A stretch of 64,000 bases of DNA from CAZNSX01 sp964575845 (GTDB lineage: Bacteria; UBA8248; CAZNSX01), in contig CAZNSX010000006.1 in the NCBI GenBank assembly GCA_964575845.1, positions 209,434-273,433 on the forward strand. The letters are read 5' to 3'. The notes beneath the pieces were generated by a model. The model was not told where the DNA came from and searched no databases. It worked only from the letters and a program-made list of their open reading frames with translations. Positions 8,232 to 13,795 of this stretch are shown piece after piece. Both the position numbers and the translations under genes were made by a program. Every line of letters starts with the position of its first letter. Within the stretch, counting starts at the first letter, position 1.

Positions 8232-8573
8232 GTGGACCCGGTAGCGGCCATTGAATGCGATGACTCCTCCGCCTTTGAAGAGGAGCTTGAGAGGGTCGCG
8301 GACTGTCTGCCCGACCGCATCGATGCCGGCCCGGAGAAGGTGGAGCGCGGCCTGGCCAAGCTTGTTCTGACCCTCATCGAGCTCCTGCGCCAGCTCCTCG
8401 AGAGGCAGGCCATGCGCCGGATGGAGGGGGGCGCCCTCACGGAGGAGGAGGTCGAGCGGATGGGGCTGACCTTCATGCAGCTGGAGAAGAAGATGGAGGA
8501 GCTGAAGGCGCATTTCGGCCTTGAGGGGGAAGAGCTGAACATCCACCTGGGCCCCCTTGGGGACCTGATGTGA
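8232..8573 (+). CDS. gvpK: Gas vesicle protein GvpK
   Basis: GvpK of 113 residues (VERGLAKLVLTLIELLRQLLERQA, then GLTFMQLEKKMEELKAHFGL and the usual closing LNIHLGPLGDLM). The start is GTG 8232, three bases after the preceding stop at 8227-8229. GvpK is a conserved accessory protein required for vesicle formation; its biochemical role is not established. Confidence 0.93.
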   Translation: MDPVAAIECDDSSAFEEELERVADCLPDRIDAGPEKVERGLAKLVLTLIELLRQLLERQAMRRMEGGALTEEEVERMGLTFMQLEKKMEELKAHFGLEGEELNIHLGPLGDLM

Positions 8574-8688
8574 ACTATTGCAGAAAGGAGGTTCGAGGTC
8601 GGAGGTCGAGTGCGTGACCTGAAAGGAGACCAGAGGCTATGGCGTGATCTTTGGGAAAGCGGGTCAAAAACGGAGGGGGAAAGAAACC

Positions 8689-9201
8689 ATGGGAATTGCA
8701 GAAGGTATGAGGAAGCTGCGGGAAGATATTGAAGCATCTTACGACCGACGAATGGCAGGCATAGCGGAGCTCAAGAAAGAAACCGGGAACCTCATGCGTG
8801 AGAGCAGAATCCGGCGGGCGGAGTGGAAGGAGGACTTGGGTGCTCTCTCTCGGTCGTTGAAGTCCCTCCTTAACGGGAGCGAATCCCAGCGGATGCGTGA
8901 GTTCTCCAACCTCCATCAAGATATCCGGAACCGGCAGGTGGAGCGGAAGGAGGAGGACCAGGAGCGCGCAAGGGTCCTGAAGAGCATGCTGGCTGACTAC
9001 GATGCGCAGCGGAGCCAGAACATGGCCACGATGTTGGATGGGTTTCGCAAAGAGAGCCGGGCCGCGAGGGCGGAGTGGCGGCGAATGGCCTCGACTCTCC
9101 AGGCGAAGAGGGCGGGCCGAAAGGTCGCGCCCCCACCGCCACTAAGGAAACCGGTAAAAGCACAAGCCCCAGCCGGATGGATGGGAGGCGGCGGAGAGTA
9201 A
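8689..9201 (+). CDS. gvpC: GvpC-like helical repeat protein
   Basis: A 170-residue, highly charged, almost wholly helical protein. Three imperfect repeats of about 38-42 residues can be laid under each other, starting near RRMAGIAELKKE, QRMREFSNLHQD and QRSQNMATMLDG, with RAEW[KR] marking the end of the first and third. The tail is proline- and glycine-rich. GvpC proteins are amphipathic helical repeats that wrap and stiffen the vesicle outside. Position and shape fit, but sequence similarity to known GvpC is weak. ATG 8689 has a good GGAGGGGGAAAG ribosome site. Confidence 0.65.
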   Translation: MGIAEGMRKLREDIEASYDRRMAGIAELKKETGNLMRESRIRRAEWKEDLGALSRSLKSLLNGSESQRMREFSNLHQDIRNRQVERKEEDQERARVLKSMLADYDAQRSQNMATMLDGFRKESRAARAEWRRMASTLQAKRAGRKVAPPPPLRKPVKAQAPAGWMGGGGE

Positions 9202-9222
9202 AGATTGGCCAAGGCCGGGGAC

Positions 9223-9348
9223 ATGAGAAAGCTCTGGCATGAGGCCATGGCACGGGAGTGGCGGCAGCTTCAGGCCATCATGCAGGAGAAGCGGGCCGGA
9301 AGAGTTCCCGAGCCGAGGTCCCTCGGCGCAGAGCCGGATGAACGGTGA
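9223..9348 (+). CDS. Small GvpC-related protein or remnant (41 residues)
   Basis: A 41-residue frame between the GvpC-like gene and gvpJ. Its middle (REWRQLQAIMQEKRAGR) copies the end block of the GvpC-like protein (AEWRRMASTLQAKRAGR). It may be a broken duplicate of the repeat block or a real one-repeat protein. An in-frame TTG at 9205 would add six residues. The ribosome site is weak. Confidence 0.4.
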   Translation: MRKLWHEAMAREWRQLQAIMQEKRAGRVPEPRSLGAEPDER

Positions 9349-9404
9349 GCCTTGCGGGCGGATGGTTGAGTAAAAGTTTTTCTCATTAAATAGAGGGAAC
9401 CGAA

Positions 9405-9731
9405 GTGGCTATCGAAAGAAGACGACGGCCGATGCAGCATGCAACGGAGGCGACCAACTTAGCTGACATCCTTGAGCGCGTCCTTGACAAAGGGATCGTT
9501 ATCGCAGGCGATATCTCCATCTCGCTGGCAGATATAGAACTCCTCAACATCAAGATCCGTCTCCTCATCGCATCCGTGGACAAGGCCATGGAGATGGGCA
9601 TCAACTGGTGGGAGAGCGACCCGGCCCTGTCCTCCAAAGCCCAGGCCCTTGAGGCCCAAAACGGAAAGCTTTTGCAAAGGCTCGAAGCACTGGAGGCCAG
9701 GGTGGAAAAAAGTATAGAAGGCCGCGGATAA
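9405..9731 (+). CDS. gvpJ: Gas vesicle protein GvpJ (GvpA family)
   Basis: A 108-residue GvpJ. The GvpA-type core (NLADILERVLDKGIVIAG, ISISLADIELLNIKIRLLI) is followed by the GvpJ hallmark MGINWWESDP and a coiled-coil tail (LEAQNGKLLQRLEALEARVE). GvpJ is a minor shell paralogue found at vesicle tips or in nucleation. It starts at GTG 9405 behind GAGGG. Confidence 0.92.
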   Translation: MAIERRRRPMQHATEATNLADILERVLDKGIVIAGDISISLADIELLNIKIRLLIASVDKAMEMGINWWESDPALSSKAQALEAQNGKLLQRLEALEARVEKSIEGRG

Positions 9732-9815
9732 GGCCCTCCTTTTGCGACCGAATTCTTTGAGGATATATGGGCTATAGGGAAAGCGGGCCCTGAACCTCGG
9801 AGAGAGCATGGGGCC

Positions 9816-9890
9816 ATGACTGACCAAGAGATCGAATGCGGACTCCCCTGCCTCATCTGTAAAGGCCTGGGGGCCCTTCGGGCAGCATAG
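9816..9890 (+). CDS. Possible micro-protein with one CxxCxGxG motif
   Basis: A 24-codon frame in the 190 bases between gvpJ and the next coiled-coil gene. It encodes CLICKGLG, an exact CxxCxGxG motif as in the DnaJ zinc finger and as found six times in the protein at 12050. The frame is open all the way back to the gvpJ stop, so it may be the end of a decayed zinc-finger gene. No clear ribosome site is visible. Confidence 0.3.
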   Translation: MTDQEIECGLPCLICKGLGALRAA

Positions 9891-9921
9891 ACCGATTTCT
9901 TGTGAAAAGGGAAGGCGTGCC

Positions 9922-10290
9922 ATGGGTTATTCCGAGGACATCAAAAATCTGCTGGAGGATATTCTTGAAGGAAACCGCGAGCGCAAAGAGCTTCTTTCCA
10001 GCCTTCAGCAGGAGGTGCAAGAGCTTCGGGAACGGACGTTCATGATGCTGCAAGAGATGAGGACCGAATTTGGGACCATGAAGTCTGACCTCTGGATCCA
10101 ACTGGCCAAGGGAGAGTCGGACCGGAAAAGGGATTTCAGGGAAACCATGGAGGGAATCCTGGAGCAGGGGAAGGAGATCAAAAGGGAAGTGGCGGAGCTT
10201 CTGGCCGATTCCAAGGCGGAGCGCGAGGCGATGAGTGCTGAATGGAAGAGGATCGCCGAAGCCTTGAAAAGACAAGGAAGAGGGGCTTAA
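9922..10290 (+). CDS. Coiled-coil gas vesicle cluster protein, GvpC-like
   Basis: A 122-residue helical, charged protein with long heptad stretches (LLSSLQQEVQELRERTFMML). Its end (SAEWKRIAEALKRQGRGA) matches the end block of the GvpC-like protein at 8689 (RAEWRRMASTLQAKRAGR) and of the small frame at 9223, so the three appear related. ATG has the ribosome site AAAAGGGAAGG. A second external stiffening protein is the likeliest role (inference). Confidence 0.6.
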   Translation: MGYSEDIKNLLEDILEGNRERKELLSSLQQEVQELRERTFMMLQEMRTEFGTMKSDLWIQLAKGESDRKRDFRETMEGILEQGKEIKREVAELLADSKAEREAMSAEWKRIAEALKRQGRGA

Positions 10291-10336
10291 AAGCCCCAAC
10301 CGGCGACCGAAAGGAAAATAGAGGGGGAAAAAGGCA

Positions 10337-10534
10337 ATGGAGTGGGTGAAAAATCCCAGAGTCATGGGGGTTGCGGCAATTTTCCTGGGGATATTGGCCG
10401 CCGCCTGGCCCTGGTTCCTCAGCGTTAATCTCATGAAAACCCTTGGGACCATCACGGGATCTCTCGTTATCGTCGTTGCCATTTTCATCTTCACGGTTTT
10501 GGCCAGGAAACCGGTAGAGAGGACCCCAGAGTGA
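10337..10534 (+). CDS. Small membrane protein of the gas vesicle operon
   Basis: A 65-residue protein with two predicted membrane helices (about residues 9-30 and 36-56) and a nine-residue polar tail. The late position of the second helix gives it a tail-anchored look. I do not recognise a family. It has a strong ribosome site (GAGGGGGAAA) and lies between a coiled-coil gene and gvpN. It may anchor assembly factors to the membrane, and the Get3-like ATPase at 2582 is a possible inserter (speculative). Confidence 0.7.
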   Translation: MEWVKNPRVMGVAAIFLGILAAAWPWFLSVNLMKTLGTITGSLVIVVAIFIFTVLARKPVERTPE

Positions 10535-10583
10535 GCGGAGCGTTAAAAGGGAAAAGTTCTATCCGATTAGGAAAGGGAGGAAG

Positions 10584-11537
10584 ATGAGAGAAGAACTGAC
10601 CACTGTTATTGAGCCTAGGCCTGAGGCGGGATTCGTCGAGACGGATTACATCCGCGACATCGCGGAGCGCGCCATGGCCTGCATTGAAGCGGGATTTCCG
10701 GTTCACTTCCGAGGGGCCTCGGGAACAGGGAAGACCACCCTTGCCATGCACGTGGCCACCCAGGTCGGCCGCCCGGTCGTCATGATCCACGGCGATGAGG
10801 AGTTCACCACCTCGGACCTGGTGGGCGGGGAATATGGATACCGGATCCGGAAGGTGGTGGACAATTTCATCCACTCGGTCCTCAAGACTGAAGAGGACAT
10901 GATGCGACGGTGGGTGGATAACCGGCTGACGGTGGCCTGCAAGTACGGCATGACCCTCATCTACGACGAATTCACCCGCTCGCGTCCTGAGGCGAACAAC
11001 ATCCTGCTGTCCATCCTGCAAGAGAAGATGATGGACCTTCCCGCCGCCCGGGGAGGCGATAACTATATGAAGGTGGATCCGGATTTCACGGCCATCTTCA
11101 CCAGTAACCCCGAGGAGTACGCCGGGGTGCACAGGAGCCAGGACGCCCTGAGGGATCGGATGATCACAATCGACCTCGACCATTTCGACCGGGAGACCGA
11201 AGTCGCCATCACCGAGGCCAAGTCCGGGGTGACCCGCTCGGAGGCCGAGCGCGTCGTGGATGTGGTCCGGGGATTTAGGTTCTCAAATGACTACGAGTTT
11301 GCCCCCACCATCCGGGCGTGCATCATGATCGCCAAAGTTGCCAGAGTTCGCAATGCTTCGGTCCGCGCACGGGATAAGCTCTTCCGCCAGACCTGCACGG
11401 ATGTCCTCTGCTCCGAGACCACCCGGATAGGGGTCAAGGGGATAAAGGGAGAGAGGGAGAATCTCGTTGGAGACCTGATTGACCAGTTCTGTGGACTCGA
11501 CACAGCGGAGGAAAAGCGGAGGGTAGCCGCTGGCTAA
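10584..11537 (+). CDS. gvpN: Gas vesicle AAA+ ATPase GvpN
   Basis: GvpN of 317 residues in the MoxR branch of AAA+ ATPases. Walker A is GASGTGKTT (about residues 45-53), Walker B TLIYDEF (about 130), sensor 1 IFTSNPEEYAG (about 175), and an arginine-containing helical lid follows. GvpN is thought to use ATP to remodel or enlarge vesicles together with GvpO. ATG has the ribosome site GGGAGGAAG. Confidence 0.95.
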   Translation: MREELTTVIEPRPEAGFVETDYIRDIAERAMACIEAGFPVHFRGASGTGKTTLAMHVATQVGRPVVMIHGDEEFTTSDLVGGEYGYRIRKVVDNFIHSVLKTEEDMMRRWVDNRLTVACKYGMTLIYDEFTRSRPEANNILLSILQEKMMDLPAARGGDNYMKVDPDFTAIFTSNPEEYAGVHRSQDALRDRMITIDLDHFDRETEVAITEAKSGVTRSEAERVVDVVRGFRFSNDYEFAPTIRACIMIAKVARVRNASVRARDKLFRQTCTDVLCSETTRIGVKGIKGERENLVGDLIDQFCGLDTAEEKRRVAAG

Positions 11538-11559
11538 CGTCTCCCACCCGGCCAAACAG

Positions 11560-11727
11560 TTGCGCATCGCGGCGACGCGAAGGCTCGTTGGGGTACGGCG
11601 CGAGCGCATTTACGTGTGGGACTCGAAGTCCTTCGAGTGGGTGAAGAAAAGGGGACGGGTCTGGGTCCAGGGGAAGAAGGAGCGGCAGGAACCCTCGCGG
11701 ACTGCAACCAGCACTCATCCGTGGTGA
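11560..11727 (+). CDS. Possible small basic protein after gvpN
   Basis: An open frame from just inside the gvpN end to 11727, with coding-like, GC-rich codons but no ATG or GTG near its start. TTG 11560 would give 55 residues; the frame is open back to 11527. The product is basic and aromatic (RIYVWDSKSFEWVKKRGRVW). It is followed after 6 bases by a strong ribosome site for the next gene. I do not recognise it, and it may be non-coding. Confidence 0.3.
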   Translation: MRIAATRRLVGVRRERIYVWDSKSFEWVKKRGRVWVQGKKERQEPSRTATSTHPW

Positions 11728-11742
11728 AGGGAGATGAAAAAG

Positions 11743-12036
11743 ATGAAAAATAGGAGCGGGCTACTCGATATCAGCACTCCCCAGAAGGCCAGGTTGAGGT
11801 CTATACCCAAGACACATCGCTCTTCTTATCTCGACCTCTACATGCTGGAGATGGACCGGGAGAAGGTCGAAAAAGAACTCGCCCTGCTGGAGAAGAGAAA
11901 GGAGAGCAACGAAAGACGGCTGGGCGAGATCGAACGCCAGATTAAGCTCTTGGAGTCCTCACAAAAGGAATCCCCTGACGCGGCGGAGCCCAAAAATGAA
12001 AAGAAAAGATGGACTACTATGAAAATGCCCTATTGA
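11743..12036 (+). CDS. Small coiled-coil protein of the gas vesicle operon
   Basis: About 97 residues: a basic start (GLLDISTPQKARLRSIPKTH), a long coiled coil (about residues 30-75, EKVEKELALLEKRKESNER) and a polar tail. ATG 11743 is preferred over ATG 11734 because AAGGGAG then lies 9 bases upstream instead of touching the start. No family recognised. The location suggests an accessory or regulatory vesicle protein. Confidence 0.6.
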   Translation: MKNRSGLLDISTPQKARLRSIPKTHRSSYLDLYMLEMDREKVEKELALLEKRKESNERRLGEIERQIKLLESSQKESPDAAEPKNEKKRWTTMKMPY

Positions 12037-12049
12037 GAGAGGCGCCCCT

Positions 12050-12514
12050 GTGAGCTGGCAATTCTTTGATTTTAAAATGAAAATGGGAGTTTTGGCTGGG
12101 GAAATCCTGCGGGAGGAGCGGTATCCGTGCGCCTTTTGCCGCGGCGAGGGACTGACCACGGGGACTTACTCCAAATGTCCTGTCTGCAGGGGAGAGGGAC
12201 ACAATGTGGCCCGCCCGCCGGTCGTGCGGTGCGCTTTCTGCGGCGGGTGGGGAGAGGAAAAGCCCAAAAGCCGGGTCACATGCCTCGTTTGCAAGGGGCG
12301 GGGGATCGTCCCCATCCGAGAGCCCATCGGAATCTGCCACCACTGTCGCGGGACCGGCAAGGAGCCGACAAATAAATTGCCCTGCATCAGGTGCGGGGGA
12401 ATCGGCGTCATTACTGTCAGCAGAGGATCGAGAGAGAACTTAAAGCCTGATTTAACCTTTCGGGAAGGGAGAGCCCAACATCGCCGACACCGACAGGAAA
12501 ATGGAAGGAGGTGA
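12050..12514 (+). CDS. DnaJ-type zinc-finger protein with six CxxCxGxG motifs
   Basis: A 154-residue protein with six perfect CxxCxGxG motifs starting at Cys27, 43, 61, 78, 96 and 112 (for example CAFCRGEG, CPVCRGEG, CHHCRGTG). DnaJ (Hsp40) has four such motifs that bind two zinc ions and help hold unfolded clients. Here they stand alone, with no J-domain and no client-binding beta domain, while a J-domain sits on the GvpF/L protein at 3578. The last 35 residues are basic. It starts at GTG 12050 with GAGAGAGG upstream, six bases before the gvpA coding start region. Work on GvpA folding is inferred. Confidence 0.8.
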   Translation: MSWQFFDFKMKMGVLAGEILREERYPCAFCRGEGLTTGTYSKCPVCRGEGHNVARPPVVRCAFCGGWGEEKPKSRVTCLVCKGRGIVPIREPIGICHHCRGTGKEPTNKLPCIRCGGIGVITVSRGSRENLKPDLTFREGRAQHRRHRQENGRR

Positions 12515-12519
12515 TCTGA

Positions 12520-12735
12520 ATGGCGGTAGAGAAAGCAATCGCATCCTCCAGCCTAGTGGAGGTGGTTGACCGAATCCTCGACAAGGGAGTGGTCGTCGAT
12601 GCCTGGGTTCGCTTTTCACTCGTGGGCATCGAGCTTCTGGCCATCGAGGCCCGCGCGGTCGTGGCGGGAGTTGAGACCTATCTTAAATACGCCGAAGCCA
12701 TCGGCCTGACCGCAACAGCCGCGGCCCCGGCTTAG
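12520..12735 (+). CDS. gvpA: Gas vesicle main shell protein GvpA
   Basis: A 71-residue GvpA with the near-invariant shell sequence (SSLVEVVDRILDKGVVVDAW, SLVGIELLAIEARAVVAG, VETYLKYAEAIGLT). It assembles into the hydrophobic-lined rib structure of the vesicle wall. The ribosome site GGAGGTGATCT complements the 16S 3' end almost fully, which fits very high translation. It is the last gene of the operon, unusual since gvpA is often first, so a separate promoter or RNA processing may be needed. Confidence 0.97.
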   Translation: MAVEKAIASSSLVEVVDRILDKGVVVDAWVRFSLVGIELLAIEARAVVAGVETYLKYAEAIGLTATAAAPA

Positions 12736-13089
12736 GAAGAAAGGAACAATTCAATAGGGAGGTAATGTAACACCATCCAATAGGGGAGCGGGGTTAGGCG
12801 ATGTGGCTTCCCTTCCCGAAGTTCCACCCGGTCAAGCAGAACACAGAGAGGTCTGTCCAGGCATCGCCCAACCCCTAGCATATCCCAAGAAAGGGTCAGG
12901 CCCTAAGATCAACCGAAGTTAAGCGAACTCTGGGAAGCAAAAAAGAGGAACGTCGGCGGCTTTGCCTCCATAGGACGTTTCCTATCAGTTTCTGATATCA
13001 AATCGATAGAGCGTTGTCAATCTTGGAAAGCCCTTGCCCCTTCGCAAGGTCGAGGCTTGACTCCTTAACTTCTTGTGCGTGACGCGCAA
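12736..13089. other. Convergent intergenic region between gvpA and a minus-strand gene
   Basis: 354 bases separating the end of the gas vesicle operon from the end of the opposite-strand gene at 13090. Apart from the structured element at 12790-12875 I see no gene. There is no classical hairpin followed by a T run. Confidence 0.4.
12790..12875 (+). ncRNA. Structured RNA element downstream of gvpA
   Basis: A 14-base arm (12790-12803) pairs with 12862-12875 with a single A-C mismatch. Inside are two further stems: GTGGCTTC with GAAG-TT-CCAC, and ACAGA-GAGG-TCTGT. This makes a three-way junction of 86 bases. It could stabilise the gvpA mRNA end, act as a terminator without a U run, or be a small RNA. 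It does not fit tRNA geometry and lacks the SRP RNA GGAAG loop. Confidence 0.45.
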
Positions 13090-13782
13090 TCACCCGCCGC
13101 AGCGGACCGGAGCCGCGAGATAGTCGGCCACTCGGTCGAGCGACGCCTGATCTCTCCGCCGACGAAGCAGACCGACGTAAGTCTTCACCCTTTCCCGCTC
13201 CTTGAGTTCCTTCACCTCGATGTCCCGGGAAAGATGGGGAAGAACGTCATGATACGCCCCGAGGAATAGGACGCCGGTCTCCCCCGCTTTCAGCGTTTCG
13301 TTGATCCGGCCCGCGATGAATTTGTCCCTTCTCGTAAGGAGCTTCCTCTGCCGCAGCTTATATTGAAGGTACGCCCAGAGTTTTCCCCAAGCGGACCTTG
13401 AGTGGACCATCTTCATGAGACACTCGCACTCTTCCCGCAGGAGACAAGCCTCCTCTGTCTTCCGGATCTCCGCCCCTCGCTCCATCAGTTTTTTAACGAC
13501 CTCGAAATTCCGGCTACCGCTCCGAGCCCCTTCATCTATGATCCTTCTGCCCAGCTCTCCCTCGGCTAGCAGTCCGTCCTGGTAGACCTTAAGGCCCGCA
13601 GCTTCGGAGCCCTCAAAGTGGGCGGCGATGGAATCCCAGAATTCTTTGACAGTTTCCTGATGTCGCTCCCATCTAGCTTGTCCATATATGCGGTGGCTAG
13701 TCCGGGCAACCGGTTCGGCCAGGCTCCCCAGATCGGCTTCGACGTGGATGATGGGAACGTAAAGGAGTTTTCGACCGGACAC
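13090..13782 (-). CDS. Uncharacterised protein encoded with the CDC48-type ATPase
   Basis: About 230 residues from GTG 13782, 13 bases after the ATPase gene, so the two are an operon. The start was chosen because the frame further upstream overlaps the end of the ATPase gene. An N-terminal strand LLYVPIIHVEADLG leads into a mostly helical, charged body (KEFWDSIAAHF, LREECECLMKM); a glycine-rich GETGVLFLGAYHDV lies near residue 190. I recognise no family. A substrate adaptor or partner of the ATPase is an inference from gene order. Confidence 0.7.
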   Translation of the reverse strand: MSGRKLLYVPIIHVEADLGSLAEPVARTSHRIYGQARWERHQETVKEFWDSIAAHFEGSEAAGLKVYQDGLLAEGELGRRIIDEGARSGSRNFEVVKKLMERGAEIRKTEEACLLREECECLMKMVHSRSAWGKLWAYLQYKLRQRKLLTRRDKFIAGRINETLKAGETGVLFLGAYHDVLPHLSRDIEVKELKERERVKTYVGLLRRRRDQASLDRVADYLAAPVRCGG

Positions 13783-13795
13783 TTCCAGTGAGTCC

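Noticed and set aside
12790..12875. tRNA or SRP RNA interpretation of the structured element
   Set aside because: The closing stem is 14 bp, there is no anticodon-like loop or T arm, and the GGAAG SRP loop is missing.
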